Origin: Microbacterium protaetiae
Lineage (GTDB): Bacteria; Actinomycetota; Actinomycetes; Actinomycetales; Microbacteriaceae
NCBI RefSeq assembly: GCF_004135285.1
Contig: NZ_CP035494.1
Coordinates: 3,720,001-3,784,000, forward strand
Reading direction: 5' to 3'
Length of the DNA: 64,000 bases
A program made the translations under genes and the position numbers. Of this stretch, positions 28,724 to 38,852 are shown in pieces. The notes under the pieces were generated by a model. That model had not been told where the DNA came from. It was given only the letters and a program-made list of their open reading frames with translations, and made no database searches. Each line of letters starts with the position of its first letter. Position 1 is the stretch's first letter.

Positions 28724-29079
28724 TCACCATCGACCCGTCCAGCGCCCTCCCACCGTTCGAGCAGCTGCGCGCGCAGTTCGTCGAGGCCGTGGCATCCGGA
28801 GAGCTCGCCGCGGGCGAGCGCCTGCCCACCGTGCGGCGCCTGGCCGACGACCTCGGGGTCGCGCCGGGTACCGTCGCCCGCGCGTATCGCGAGCTTGAGG
28901 CATCCGGCATCATCGAGACCCGGGGACGCGCCGGCAGCTTCGTGAGCCTGGACCATGACCCGGTGCGCCAGCAGGCTCAGCGGGCGGCGGCGGCGTTCGT
29001 CGAAAAGGTCCGCGCCCTCGGGCTCGATGCCGACGAGGCGCTTCAGATCGCTGCGGCCGCGCTGCGCGCCGGCGCGTGA
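28720..29079 (+). CDS. GntR family transcriptional regulator, YtrA type
   Basis: 119 aa regulator. It has an N-terminal winged helix (PPFEQLRAQFVEAV, GERLPTVRRLADDLGVAPGT and VARAYRELEASGIIETRGRA) with only a short C-terminal helical tail, so there is no ligand-binding FadR/HutC domain. This size and layout match the YtrA subfamily, which usually autoregulates a membrane-protein operon. ATGA overlap with the upstream membrane gene. It converges on murG with 5 bases between stops. Confidence 0.88.
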   Translation: MITIDPSSALPPFEQLRAQFVEAVASGELAAGERLPTVRRLADDLGVAPGTVARAYRELEASGIIETRGRAGSFVSLDHDPVRQQAQRAAAAFVEKVRALGLDADEALQIAAAALRAGA

Positions 29080-29084
29080 CGGCT

Positions 29085-30158
29085 CTAGCGCCCGAGCGCC
29101 CGATCAATCAGCGCGATGACATTCTCGGTGCCGGCGCGTGTGCCGGCGGATGCCGCGGCGGTGCGCATGGCCTCCAGTGCCGCGCCATCGCTCAACAGCG
29201 GCACGATCTCACCGCGCACACGGTCGGCGGTGAACTCGCCATCGGCGATGAGTCGCGCGGCACCCGCGCGCACCGCCGCGGCGGCGTTCAGGCTCTGCTC
29301 GCCGTTGCCGACGGCATAGGGCACGTACACCGCCGGGATGCCCAAGGCGCTGACCTCGCTGACGGTGGCAGCCCCCGAGCGCGACACGATGACATCGGCG
29401 AGGGCGAAGGCGTAGTCCATGCGGTCGATGTACCGGCGCACGGCGTAGCCCGCCACGCCGGGGTCGGCCAGCTCGCTGCGCTCCCCCGTCACATGCACGA
29501 GCTGCCAGCCGACCGAGAGCACGTCGCGCCACGCCCCGCCGAAGGCATCGTTGAGTCGTCGCGCCCCCAGCGAGCCGCCGAAAACGAGCAGCACGGGCTG
29601 CGCGGCATCGAGGCCGAAGAAGGCGGCCGCCTCGTCGCGGGCCGCCGCACGGTCGAGGTCGACGATCTCGCGGCGCAGCGGCATCCCGACCAGTTCAGCG
29701 CGGCGCAGCGGCGTGCCCGCGAACGCCACGCCCACGGCGGCGGCGCGACGGGCGCCGAGCACATTGGCCAGGCCCGGCTTCGCGTTGGCCTCGTGCACGA
29801 CGAACGGCACGCCCTCGCGGCGCGCCGCGACATAGGCCGGCGCCGCGGCGTAGCCGCCGAAGCCGACCACGACGTCGACGTCACGTTCGCGCAGGAGAGT
29901 GCGCACCTGCACGATCGCCCGGCGGAAGCGAGACGGAAAGGCTGCGGCATCCCGATTCGGGCGCCGCGGGAAGGGCACCTTGTCGACGAAGAGCAGTTCG
30001 TAGCCGCGCTCGGGCACCAGACGGGCCTCGAGCCCCTCGCGCGTGCCGAGAACGAGCACGTCGGCGTCGGGCTCGCGCCGGCGCAGCCCGTCGGCGACCG
30101 CCAGCAGCGGGTTCACATGCCCAGCGGTGCCCCCGCCAGCCAAAAGGTACGTCGTCAC
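29085..30158 (-). CDS. murG: UDP-N-acetylglucosamine--undecaprenyl-PP-MurNAc-pentapeptide transferase
   Basis: 357 aa GT-B glycosyltransferase making lipid II at the inner face of the membrane. GGGTAGHVNPLLAVAD and the donor-binding FGGSLGARRLN are seen, with the acceptor region GFGGYAAAPAYVAAR. GTG start. A -10-like TAGCCT overlaps the ftsW stop and lies 6 bases before the GTG, so an internal leaderless promoter is possible. Confidence 0.96.
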   Translation of the reverse strand: MTTYLLAGGGTAGHVNPLLAVADGLRRREPDADVLVLGTREGLEARLVPERGYELLFVDKVPFPRRPNRDAAAFPSRFRRAIVQVRTLLRERDVDVVVGFGGYAAAPAYVAARREGVPFVVHEANAKPGLANVLGARRAAAVGVAFAGTPLRRAELVGMPLRREIVDLDRAAARDEAAAFFGLDAAQPVLLVFGGSLGARRLNDAFGGAWRDVLSVGWQLVHVTGERSELADPGVAGYAVRRYIDRMDYAFALADVIVSRSGAATVSEVSALGIPAVYVPYAVGNGEQSLNAAAAVRAGAARLIADGEFTADRVRGEIVPLLSDGAALEAMRTAAASAGTRAGTENVIALIDRALGR

Positions 30159-30164
30159 CAGACG

Positions 30165-30170
30165 AGGCTA
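30165..30170 (-). promoter_or_regulatory. -10 element of an internal murG promoter
   Basis: TAGCCT on the minus strand, 6 bases before the murG GTG and overlapping the ftsW stop codon. Confidence 0.4.
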
Positions 30171-31379
30171 ACCGGTCACGGCCGGTTTCTTCGCCGGCAG
30201 CGACCGGGCGAATGAGAGCAGCACCCCGCATGCCAGCAGCGTCGACAGCAGCGAGGTGCCGCCCTGCGACATGAACGGCAGCGGAACGCCGAGCACCGGG
30301 AACACCCGCAGCACGACGCCGATGTTCAGCAGCGCCTCGCCGACGATCCACAGTGTGACAGCACCCGAGACGATGCGCACGAACGGGTCGTTCGTCTTGC
30401 GCACGATGTGGAAGGCGCCGACGGCGAAAAGGGCGAACAGCAGCAGCACGACGATGCACCCGATCAGGCCGAGCTCTTCTCCGACGATCGCGAAGATGTA
30501 GTCGTTGGCGGCGGCGGGCAGCCAGTCGTACTTCTGCTTCGAGTTGCCCAGACCGAGCCCGAAGATCCCCCCGCTGGCCAAGCCCCAGATGCCGTGCAGG
30601 GGCTGATAGCAGGCATTGTCGTAGTCGGCGCAGACGGGATCGAACAGGGTGAGGATGCGGTTCAGCCGGTTCGAGCTGGTCACCGCCAGCACCCCGACGC
30701 CTGCGACGCCGACCACCAGCGGCAGGATGAAAAGGCGCAGCTTCACCCCCGAGAAGAACAGCGCCGCCAGCACGATGAGCACCAGGATCATGGCGGTGCC
30801 CAGGTCGTGACCGGCCATCACCGTGGCGATCACCGCTATCGAGACCGGCACCACGGGAATGAACACGTGCCGCCACAGCCCCAGCAGCGTACGCTTGCGG
30901 AACAGCACGTAACCCAGCCACAACGCGAGCGTGAGTTTGAGGAACTCGGAGGGCTGGGCCTGCAGACCGGCGATGCGGATCCAGTTCGTGTTGCCGGCGT
31001 TGTTGATTCCCAGCGGGGTGAACACGAGCATCTGGAACGCGGTTGCCGCGATCAGGGCCGGCCACGCGATCTTCTTCCAGAACGCGATCGAGAAACGGCT
31101 GGCGATGAGCATCATCGGAATGCCGAGGGCCGCGAACACCGCCTGCTTGATCAGCGCCTCATAGGGCTTGTCGCCGTTGGCTGACCCGACGGCGGATGTC
31201 GCAGAAAGCACCATCACCAGACCGAAGCCGGTCAAGAGCAGCGCGGTCGACAGGATCAGCAGGAACTCACTGGGCACCGGCGCGAACACCCGGCCCAGCA
31301 CGACCCGCGCCGACAGTCCGGGGCGCCGGTCGGGATTCTCAGCGGCCCCGTGCGGAGGACGGATCGTCGTGCTGGTCAT
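30168..31379 (-). CDS. ftsW: peptidoglycan glycosyltransferase FtsW (SEDS)
   Basis: 403 aa SEDS polymerase of the divisome with about ten membrane helices. Conserved segments are ALWLGYVLFRKRTLLGLW, AGHDLGTAMILVLIVLAALF, DYIFAIVGEELGLIG (long extracytoplasmic loop) and PFMSQGGTSLLSTLLACGVL. It works with the transpeptidase FtsI. The ATG at 31379 lies 41 bases inside the 3' end of murD, an overlap that suggests coupled translation. Confidence 0.95.
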   Translation of the reverse strand: MTSTTIRPPHGAAENPDRRPGLSARVVLGRVFAPVPSEFLLILSTALLLTGFGLVMVLSATSAVGSANGDKPYEALIKQAVFAALGIPMMLIASRFSIAFWKKIAWPALIAATAFQMLVFTPLGINNAGNTNWIRIAGLQAQPSEFLKLTLALWLGYVLFRKRTLLGLWRHVFIPVVPVSIAVIATVMAGHDLGTAMILVLIVLAALFFSGVKLRLFILPLVVGVAGVGVLAVTSSNRLNRILTLFDPVCADYDNACYQPLHGIWGLASGGIFGLGLGNSKQKYDWLPAAANDYIFAIVGEELGLIGCIVVLLLFALFAVGAFHIVRKTNDPFVRIVSGAVTLWIVGEALLNIGVVLRVFPVLGVPLPFMSQGGTSLLSTLLACGVLLSFARSLPAKKPAVTG

Positions 31380-32880
31380 CGTCCCCCCTTGCGATCAGCT
31401 CCTGCACGGCGGCGGCGAAACGACGCCCCCGGTCGGCGTAGGACGAGAACTGATCAAAGGATGCCGCTGCGGGGGCGAGGAGCACCACATCCCCGTCACC
31501 GGCGATCCCCGCCGCGATCTCGACGACTCGCGCCATGACATCCTCAGTTTCACCGGCATCGACCTCGATCACCGGCACTGCCGGCGCGTGTCGTGCGAAC
31601 GCCGCCACGATCGGGGTGCGATCCACGCCGATGACGATCGCCGCCTTCGAGCCCGAACCGCGCGCCGCCACGAGCTCGGCGATGTCCACGCCCTTGAGAA
31701 GTCCTCCGACGATCCAGACCGCGCCCGGGTGTGCAGCCAGCGAGGATGCCGCAGCGTGCGGGTTCGTGGCCTTCGAATCGTCCACCCAGGTGATGCCGTC
31801 CGCCCTCGCGACCACCTCGATGCGATGCGCGTCGAGATGGAACCCGCGCAGCGCCTCGCGGATCGCCGCCGGAGCGACATCCAGAGACCGCGCGAGGGCG
31901 GCAGCCGCCAGGGCGTTGGCGACGATGTGCGGTGCGGAAAGCCCCGCCGCGGCGAGGTCGTCCAGCGTGCACAGTTCCAGCGCCGTCGTGCGCCGGTCGT
32001 CAAGGAACGCCCGGTCGACAAGGATGCCGTCGACGACGCCCAGGTCGCTGGGCCCGGGCACATCCAGGCCGAATCCGATGGCGCGGGCGCCCTCGACGAC
32101 GTCGGCGTCTTCGACCATGCGCCGGGTCGCGGCATCTGCCCGGTTGTACACGCACGCGACGCGGGTGTTCGCATACACGAAAGCCTTCGCCTCGCGGTAG
32201 GCCTCGAACGACCCATGCCATTGCAGGTGGTCGGGGGCCAGGTTCAGACACACGCTCGCGTGCGGTGACACCGGTGCGGGCCCGGTGACCTGGTGGGAGA
32301 GATACCAGAGCTGGTGACTGGAGACCTCGACCACGAGCACGTCGAATCCGGCCGGGTCACGCACCGCGTCGAGCACGGGCACGCCGATGTTGCCGCAGGG
32401 CGCGGCGCGCAGACCGCCGGCGGCCAGCATCGCGGCGGTCATCTGCGTCGTGGTCGTCTTGCCGTTCGTGCCGGTGATCAGCACCCAGTCAGCGGGACGC
32501 CCGTCGCCTCGCACCACCTTGTCGCGCACCCGCCAGGCCAGTTCGAGATCGCCCCACAGCGCGACGCCGGCATCCAGCGCCCAGCGCACGACCGGGTGGT
32601 GCGGCGCGAAGCCGGGCGAGGCCACGACGACGTCGGGGGTGAACTCGATGAGCGTGGCGGGCACCTCGTCAAGCCCACCCTCATACAGGCGTGCACCGAT
32701 CACCGGAAGCAGACGCGCGTACTGCTCGTCGGCCTGCTCGGTGACCACGAGCACCTCACAGCCCAGTTCGGCGAGGGTGTCGGCGACCGAGAATCCGGTC
32801 ACCGACAGGCCGAGCACCGCCACGCGCAATCCGGTCCAGTCGGCATGCCAGCTGGTCAGTGACGACAGGGGCCCGCTCAC
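31339..32880 (-). CDS. murD: UDP-N-acetylmuramoylalanine--D-glutamate ligase
   Basis: 513 aa ligase adding D-Glu. Rossmann-type start (RVAVLGLSVTGFSVADTLAE), P-loop TGTNGKTTTTQM, and VWIVGGLLKGVD with LLAPAAASFDQF near the C-terminus. GTG 32880 was chosen because it overlaps the mraY stop as GTGA, the same pattern as murF/mraY; an ATG at 32895 is an alternative. Its 3' end overlaps ftsW by 41 bases. Confidence 0.94.
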   Translation of the reverse strand: MSGPLSSLTSWHADWTGLRVAVLGLSVTGFSVADTLAELGCEVLVVTEQADEQYARLLPVIGARLYEGGLDEVPATLIEFTPDVVVASPGFAPHHPVVRWALDAGVALWGDLELAWRVRDKVVRGDGRPADWVLITGTNGKTTTTQMTAAMLAAGGLRAAPCGNIGVPVLDAVRDPAGFDVLVVEVSSHQLWYLSHQVTGPAPVSPHASVCLNLAPDHLQWHGSFEAYREAKAFVYANTRVACVYNRADAATRRMVEDADVVEGARAIGFGLDVPGPSDLGVVDGILVDRAFLDDRRTTALELCTLDDLAAAGLSAPHIVANALAAAALARSLDVAPAAIREALRGFHLDAHRIEVVARADGITWVDDSKATNPHAAASSLAAHPGAVWIVGGLLKGVDIAELVAARGSGSKAAIVIGVDRTPIVAAFARHAPAVPVIEVDAGETEDVMARVVEIAAGIAGDGDVVLLAPAAASFDQFSSYADRGRRFAAAVQELIARGDDDQHDDPSSARGR

Positions 32881-33986
32881 GTCAGCGACAGCCATTCCAC
32901 GTAGAAGAGCCCGATGCCGGTGACGGCGAGGATGCCGGCGATGATCCACATGCGCACGACGATCGTGATCTCGGCCCAGCCGCGCATCTCGAGGTGGTGG
33001 TGGAACGGGCTCATCAGGAAGAGGCGCTTGCCCCGGGTCGCCTTGAAGTAGATGCGCTGCAGAATCACCGATCCGGGACCGATGATGAAGGCGCCGGCCA
33101 CGAACACGGCGAGGATCTCGGTGTGCGAGAGGATCGACATCGCAGCGATCACCCCACCGATCGACATCGAGCCGACGTCACCCATGAAGACCTTCGCCTT
33201 CGGGGCGTTCCACCACAGAAAGCCGACGAGAGCGCTCACGAACGACGCCGCGATGATCGTGAGGTCGAGCGGGTCGCGCGTGGCATAGCAGGCAGGCTGG
33301 TAGGCGGCCAACAGTGCCTCGGCCGAGCAGGCCTGCTGGAACTGCCAGAACGTGGCCAGGCTCATCGCCGCGATGGTGAACACGCCGATGCCGGTGGCCA
33401 GGCCGTCCAGGCCGTCGGTGACGTTCGTGCTGTTCGACCACGCGACGCCGATGAAGCTGATCCACAGCAGGTAGAGGATCCACCCGATGGCGGTGCCGAG
33501 CGCGAAGAGATTGAGCACCGGGATGTCGCGGAAGAACGACACGAATCCCGAGGCGGGTGTCTGGTTGTACGCGTTCGGGAACTGCAGCGCGAAGATGCCG
33601 AACGGCACCGTGACGATGATCTGTCCGAGAACCTTCGGCCAGCCGCTCAGGCCCAGACTGCGCTGCTTGCGCACCTTCATGAAGTCGTCGACGAAGCCGA
33701 CGACGCCGAACCCGACCATCATCCAGATGACCAGCCACCCCGACACCGTGGGCGGGTTGTTGCCGGTGTAGCAGCCCACGAGATAGCCGACGATGCTGCC
33801 GACGATGAAGATCGTGCCGCCCATGGTCACCGTGCCGCGCTTGGCGGCGTGGCTGGGGTTGTGTGGGTCTTCGGGGGTGCGGATCACCTGCCCCCAGCCC
33901 CAGCGCCGGAACAGCCGCAGGAAGACCGGAGTGAGGAAGAGGGTGAACGCGAGCGAGACCGCAGCCGCTGTCAGGAGGGATCTCAC
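32877..33986 (-). CDS. mraY: phospho-N-acetylmuramoyl-pentapeptide transferase
   Basis: 369 aa, about ten membrane helices; transfers phospho-MurNAc-pentapeptide to undecaprenyl phosphate (lipid I). Active-site motifs: GFVDDFMKVRKQRSLGL (DDxxK), STNVTDGLDGLATG, FMGDVGSMSIGG and the C-terminal PFHHHLEMRGW (HHH). GTG start overlapping the murF stop (GTGA). Confidence 0.96.
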   Translation of the reverse strand: MRSLLTAAAVSLAFTLFLTPVFLRLFRRWGWGQVIRTPEDPHNPSHAAKRGTVTMGGTIFIVGSIVGYLVGCYTGNNPPTVSGWLVIWMMVGFGVVGFVDDFMKVRKQRSLGLSGWPKVLGQIIVTVPFGIFALQFPNAYNQTPASGFVSFFRDIPVLNLFALGTAIGWILYLLWISFIGVAWSNSTNVTDGLDGLATGIGVFTIAAMSLATFWQFQQACSAEALLAAYQPACYATRDPLDLTIIAASFVSALVGFLWWNAPKAKVFMGDVGSMSIGGVIAAMSILSHTEILAVFVAGAFIIGPGSVILQRIYFKATRGKRLFLMSPFHHHLEMRGWAEITIVVRMWIIAGILAVTGIGLFYVEWLSLT

Positions 33987-35395
33987 GAGAACGATTCTCC
34001 CAGACGATCGCCGAGGAAACGCAGCCCCGCCGAGTTGGACGATTTGACCAGCACGCGATCACCGTCGCGCAGTTCGGTGAGCAGATAGTCGAAGGCCTCG
34101 TCGGCGGTCTCGAAGAACACGGCCTCGTCATCCCACGAGCCTTCGCCGACGGCCGCCAGGAACATGCGGCGCGCCTCGGAGCCGATCACCACGATGCGCT
34201 GGATGCGCAGCCGCACCGCCAGCTCGCCGATGCGGTCGTGCTCCTCGCCCGCATATTCGCCCAGCTCGCTCATCGCCCCCAGCACCGCGACGGTGCGCTG
34301 GCCCGGTCCCGTGATCTGCGCCAGTGTGCGCAGCGCAGCCGCCATCGAGTCAGGGCTCGCGTTGTACGCGTCGTTGATGATGCGCACGCGATCGTTACCC
34401 AACGGCTGCATGCGCCAGCGTTCGGCGAGTTCGACGGTCTCCAGTCGCGTCAGTGCCCGCTCGGGGTCGACGCCCAGGGCCGCGGCCGCCGTCAGGGCCG
34501 CCATCGCGTTCCAGACGTGGTGGGCGCCCAGCACACGCAGGCGCAGCGGCAGGCGTGCCCCGTCGATGATGAGGGTGCAGCGCGTGCCGTCGGCATCGGT
34601 CTCGATGTCTTCGGCGCGCACATCGGCCGAGGCCACCGTGCCGAAGCGGCGCACCGACAGTCCACGTTCGTGGGCTATCGATGCCATGGCAGCCACGCGT
34701 GCGTCATCGGCGTTGAGCACGGCGATGCCCCCGGGCCGCAGCGCCTGCACGAGTTCGGCCTTGGCTTTCGCGGTACCCTCGATGCCGCCGAATCCTCCGG
34801 CGTGGGCCAAGCCGACCATGAGCACGACGCCCACATCAGGCTCGACGAGCCCCGCAAGGTGCGCGATGGCGCCGGGGCCTGCAGCTCCGAACTCGCAGAC
34901 AAGGTACTGCGTGGCATCCGTCACTCGCAGCATGGTCAGTGGCGCCCCCACCTCGTTGTTGAACGAGGCACGCGGGGCGATCGTCTCCCCCTCGTCCTGC
35001 AGAATGCGGGCGAGCAGGTTCTTGGTCGTGGTTTTGCCGTTCGACCCGGTGATGCCGACGATCTTCAGGCGGCCCGCCGCACGCACCCGCGCGACGACCT
35101 CACGGGCCAGGTCGGCCAAGGCCCGCACGACATCAGTGACGACGATCTGCGAGACCGGAACATCGACGACGTGCTCGACGATGGCCAGAGCCGCGCCGTT
35201 TTCGACCGCCGCACCCACGAACAGGTGGCCGTCGGTGGTCTCGCCAGGCTTGGCGATGAAGATCCCACCGGGTTCGATGAGCCGCGAGTCGGTGTCGACG
35301 ACCCCCGACACGACGCTCTGGTCGGTGTCGGGTTCGGTGGTATGCAACTGGCCGCCCACGGCGTGGGCGATCTGGGCAAGAGTGAGAGCGATCAT
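33983..35395 (-). CDS. murF: UDP-N-acetylmuramoyl-tripeptide--D-alanyl-D-alanine ligase
   Basis: 470 aa ligase completing the pentapeptide. P-loop GITGSNGKTTTKNLLARIL, the substrate lid FNNEVGAPLTMLRV, and NDAYNASPDSMAAALRTL are conserved. ATG start 17 bases after ftsI. The next gene mraY overlaps by 4 bases. Confidence 0.96.
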   Translation of the reverse strand: MIALTLAQIAHAVGGQLHTTEPDTDQSVVSGVVDTDSRLIEPGGIFIAKPGETTDGHLFVGAAVENGAALAIVEHVVDVPVSQIVVTDVVRALADLAREVVARVRAAGRLKIVGITGSNGKTTTKNLLARILQDEGETIAPRASFNNEVGAPLTMLRVTDATQYLVCEFGAAGPGAIAHLAGLVEPDVGVVLMVGLAHAGGFGGIEGTAKAKAELVQALRPGGIAVLNADDARVAAMASIAHERGLSVRRFGTVASADVRAEDIETDADGTRCTLIIDGARLPLRLRVLGAHHVWNAMAALTAAAALGVDPERALTRLETVELAERWRMQPLGNDRVRIINDAYNASPDSMAAALRTLAQITGPGQRTVAVLGAMSELGEYAGEEHDRIGELAVRLRIQRIVVIGSEARRMFLAAVGEGSWDDEAVFFETADEAFDYLLTELRDGDRVLVKSSNSAGLRFLGDRLGESFS

Positions 35396-35412
35396 GTCTG
35401 CGGTGCGGCGCG

Positions 35413-37194
35413 TCAGCCGAACTTCGGCAGCATCGTCGGCTTGGTGGTGGAGGGCATCACCCGATAGGTCTTCAGAACCTGGGTCATGGCCTTTACGAAG
35501 GTGGGCGCGTTGGCCGTAGACGACCTTACCTTAGTGGGCTCATCCAGCGTGACAGCGACCAGGTACTGGGGGTCGTCGGCGGGAGCGAAGCCGATCATGG
35601 TCGTGTAGTAGACGCCTGCCTTGTAATGCCCGTTCTCGGCGATCTGACCGGTACCGGTCTTGACCCCGATCCGGTAGCCGGGGATCTTGACCATGTCGGC
35701 GTACGAGTTCGACTGCAGGGCGACGTTTTCGAAGACCTCGCGCATCTGGGCCGAGGTCTTCTCGCTGATCACTCGGGTCGCCTTCGGCAGCGTCGGGGTG
35801 ACCACCGACCCGTCGGCGGCGGTGCACGAGTCGATGAGCTGGATCGGGTACTTCACTCCCCCGTCGATGAGCGCCTCATACGCGGTCAGCAGCTCGGGGA
35901 CCGTCGTGGTCAGACCCTGACCGTACGCGGTGTCGTACCGCATCTGGTTGTCCCAGTCCTGGTACGGGTGCACGATGCCTTGCGTCTCGCCGGGAAAGCC
36001 GATGGCGCTGCCGTCGCCGATCCCGAACTTCTTCAGATAGTCGTATCGGGTCTCCAGTGTGGTGCGCTCGCTGAACACCGAGGCGCCGACGTTCGACGAG
36101 TCCATCAGCACGCCGGCGAGCGTATAGGTCGAGGTGCCGTGCGTGAAAGCGTCGTTGACGACCGCGCCGTTGGAGAAGTGCTTGATGTCGGGCACCTGAG
36201 CGGTCGAGGTCGGCGTCGCCGCCCCGGAATCTATCAGTGTCGCCGCCGTGATGCCTTTGAACGTCGAGCCCGGCTCGAACTGCGAGTTGAAGATGCGGCT
36301 GAACTGGTACGAACCGGTGGCGTTGAAATCGTTGGGGTCGACAGTGGGGTACTCGGCGGCGGCCTTGAGCTTGTGCGTGGTGACATCGAGCACGCTGATG
36401 GTGGCGTACTTCGCCCCGGTCTCTTTCGTCGCCTGCTCGGCGAGTTGCTGCATGTACCACTGCAGATCCGAGTCGATGGTCAGCTTCAGGGTGCCGCCGT
36501 TCTGCGCGGGCTTCTCGGTCTCGGTGCCGGGGATGATCACACCGTCGCGGCCATTCTGGAAGGTCAGCGAGCCGTCGACGGGCGTCAGGCACGTGTTCTG
36601 CTGCTTCTCCAGGCCCGCCAGCGCAGTGCCGTCGCTGCCGACGAATCCGATGAGGTTGCCCGCGACAGCGCCGTTCGGGTAGGTCCGGGCCGCCTCGGGT
36701 GAGCACGACACATAGTCGGCACCCAACTCGGCGATCTGCCGATACTGTTCGGTCGACAGGCCGCTCTTCAGCGGCGCATACTGCGCGTCGGGGTTGGCCA
36801 CCAGCGCGTCGGAGACGATGGCGCGCACCTCGTCGACGCTCTGCCCGGTGATCTCCGCGATCTTCGCCGAGATCTCGTTCCACGTGACCTCGACCTCTTG
36901 GCCTCCGTCGGTGTGGCGGGTCAGCGTGCGCACGATGTTCGGGCTGAACTGGCAGGTGTAGCTGAGTGTTCCCACGGCCAACGGCGTGCCGTTCGCGTCG
37001 ACGATCGAGCCACGGGTGCCGGCGAGCACCTGCGTGGTGCTCAGACCGTGCTCCATGGCGCGGTCGATGTTCTCCTTGGCGTTGACGACCTGGATGTCGA
37101 CGAGCCTGATGACGAACGCGCACAGGATGATCAAGACGACGGAGAGGGCGACCACCGTGCGGCGGCGCGGACTGCGAGTGCTGCGTGTGGTCAT
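35413..37194 (-). CDS. ftsI: septal penicillin-binding protein FtsI (class B transpeptidase)
   Basis: 593 aa. One N-terminal membrane helix (VVALSVVLIILCAFVIRLV), a PBP dimerisation domain, and a transpeptidase domain with the catalytic STFK (in EPGSTFKGITA), SSN (MDSSNVGASVF) and KTGT (GVKTGTGQIAENG) motifs. It crosslinks septal wall together with FtsW. No C-terminal PASTA domains. It follows the ftsL-like gene by 4 bases. Confidence 0.95.
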   Translation of the reverse strand: MTTRSTRSPRRRTVVALSVVLIILCAFVIRLVDIQVVNAKENIDRAMEHGLSTTQVLAGTRGSIVDANGTPLAVGTLSYTCQFSPNIVRTLTRHTDGGQEVEVTWNEISAKIAEITGQSVDEVRAIVSDALVANPDAQYAPLKSGLSTEQYRQIAELGADYVSCSPEAARTYPNGAVAGNLIGFVGSDGTALAGLEKQQNTCLTPVDGSLTFQNGRDGVIIPGTETEKPAQNGGTLKLTIDSDLQWYMQQLAEQATKETGAKYATISVLDVTTHKLKAAAEYPTVDPNDFNATGSYQFSRIFNSQFEPGSTFKGITAATLIDSGAATPTSTAQVPDIKHFSNGAVVNDAFTHGTSTYTLAGVLMDSSNVGASVFSERTTLETRYDYLKKFGIGDGSAIGFPGETQGIVHPYQDWDNQMRYDTAYGQGLTTTVPELLTAYEALIDGGVKYPIQLIDSCTAADGSVVTPTLPKATRVISEKTSAQMREVFENVALQSNSYADMVKIPGYRIGVKTGTGQIAENGHYKAGVYYTTMIGFAPADDPQYLVAVTLDEPTKVRSSTANAPTFVKAMTQVLKTYRVMPSTTKPTMLPKFG

Positions 37195-37198
37195 GATC

Positions 37199-37786
37199 TC
37201 AGTGTGTGCGCACAGTGGGCAGGCCGTCGGTCACGGGCACGGGTGTCACGTTTTCCGTCGTGCTGGGCGTCGTGGCTGTGCTGCCGTCGATGGTGGCATC
37301 GGGGTCGGTGACCAACGGCGTGTCGGCGATGAGCTTGTTGGCGACGGTGCCCTTGCCGAGGCTGATCGCCGACTTCGACGACGCTGCCTTCTGCGCGCCC
37401 AGGATCTTGCCGTCGCTGAGTCGCAGATAGCTTGGCGACGTGTCGACCACCATGCCGAGTGCGGCGGCGTTGGAGGCGAGATACTGCGGCGAGTTCAGCC
37501 CGGTCAGCTCGTCGCCCAGCACCTGCTTCTGCAGAGTCAACTCACGCTGCTGCGCGTTCAGGCGGGCCATCTCATACGAGCTCTGGGTGGTCATCACCGA
37601 CAGCACCATCTGCGCTCCGACGATGGCCAGCGCCCCCGCGACGGCGACCAGTCCGTAGAGCAGGCGCGGCTTGGGGCGCCGATCGGGCCGCTCGAGCGCG
37701 CGCAGCCGACGCTCGGTGGACGACGACGGTGCCGACGGTGCCGGAGGCGCCGCCAGGGGGCGGACGGTGGCGGTCGCGGTGCTCAT
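37199..37786 (-). CDS. FtsL-like bitopic division protein
   Basis: 195 aa. Pro/Ala-rich cytoplasmic N-terminus, one membrane helix ([20 protein letters not shown]) and a periplasmic coiled coil ([20 protein letters not shown]) followed by a small conserved AALGMVV segment and a Thr/Thr-rich tail. Sequence is poorly conserved as usual for FtsL; the call rests on topology and on the position between rsmH and ftsI. ATGA overlap with rsmH. Confidence 0.8.
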   Translation of the reverse strand: MSTATATVRPLAAPPAPSAPSSSTERRLRALERPDRRPKPRLLYGLVAVAGALAIVGAQMVLSVMTTQSSYEMARLNAQQRELTLQKQVLGDELTGLNSPQYLASNAAALGMVVDTSPSYLRLSDGKILGAQKAASSKSAISLGKGTVANKLIADTPLVTDPDATIDGSTATTPSTTENVTPVPVTDGLPTVRTH

Positions 37787-38748
37787 ACGATGTCCTTCGC
37801 TTCATCGGGGCGCACGCGCTCTGCGGCGCGCAGCCGCACGGGCGCGGCACGTCGGTTGCGTGCGCGCTCGTGGTCGGATGCTTGCTCGGCGCCCTTGACC
37901 AGCAGGCGAAAGCGGGGGGCGTGCTCGGCCAGTTCAACGGGCAGGCCCGCCGGGGCCGTGGAGGTGGATGCCGCAGCAAGAGCGCGCTTGACGATGCGGT
38001 CTTCGAGCGACTGATACGACAGCACGACGATGCGCCCGCCCACCCGCAGGGTGCGCAGGGCCGCCGGGATGGCGTGCTCGACGGCGACCAGTTCGGCGTT
38101 GACTTCGATGCGCAGCGCCTGGAACACCCGCTTGGCGGGGTGCCCCGCGCGCTGGGCCGCGGCTGGCGTGGCGTCGCTGAGAATGCGCACCAGCTGACCC
38201 GACCGCTCGATCGACTCCCGGCCGCGCGCGGCGATGATGGCCCGCGCGTAGCGGCCGGCGAGCTTCTCTTCGCCGTAGCGTTCGAAGATGCGTCGAAGAT
38301 CGCCTTCGCCGTACGTGGCCAGCACGTCGGCGGCGGTGATTCCGGCCGACTGATCCATCCGCATGTCCAGCGGGGCGTCTTGCGCATAGGCGAAGCCACG
38401 GTCTGCTTCGTCGAGCTGCAGCGACGAGACGCCCAGGTCGAAGAGCACCGCATCGACGCTGCCGCCCGAAGCTGCCACCGCGTCGGCGATCCCGTCGTAG
38501 ACCGTGTGCACGAAGGTGACGCGATCCGCGAAGCGCGCCAGACGTTCTTCGGCGATGCGCAGCGCCTCGGTGTCGCGGTCCAGGCCGATCCCGTGCAGCC
38601 GCGGAAAGCGGTCGAGAAACGCCTCGGTGTGCCCGCCCATGCCCAGCGTCGCGTCGACGAGCACGGCGTCGTCGCGTTCGAGGGCGGGGCCGAGAAGTTC
38701 GAGACAGCGCTCGAGCAGAACCGGGGTGTGGATGTCGCGGATGTCCAT
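37783..38748 (-). CDS. rsmH: 16S rRNA (cytosine1402-N4)-methyltransferase RsmH
   Basis: 321 aa SAM-dependent methyltransferase (MraW). Seen: [14 protein letters not shown], the SAM-binding [32 protein letters not shown] (family signature) and [13 protein letters not shown] near the C-terminus. Second gene of the dcw cluster; 104 bases separate it from mraZ, with nothing obvious in that gap. Confidence 0.96.
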   Translation of the reverse strand: MDIRDIHTPVLLERCLELLGPALERDDAVLVDATLGMGGHTEAFLDRFPRLHGIGLDRDTEALRIAEERLARFADRVTFVHTVYDGIADAVAASGGSVDAVLFDLGVSSLQLDEADRGFAYAQDAPLDMRMDQSAGITAADVLATYGEGDLRRIFERYGEEKLAGRYARAIIAARGRESIERSGQLVRILSDATPAAAQRAGHPAKRVFQALRIEVNAELVAVEHAIPAALRTLRVGGRIVVLSYQSLEDRIVKRALAAASTSTAPAGLPVELAEHAPRFRLLVKGAEQASDHERARNRRAAPVRLRAAERVRPDEAKDIV

Positions 38749-38852
38749 CGTCGTCGTGCGGGGTCTGTTCCCGGATCCTGATCCCCATCCGCTCTGACCT
38801 GGCGCCGGGGAAGTGCGTCAGGGCGTGAGCGGCTGGGCATCACGAACCAGGA

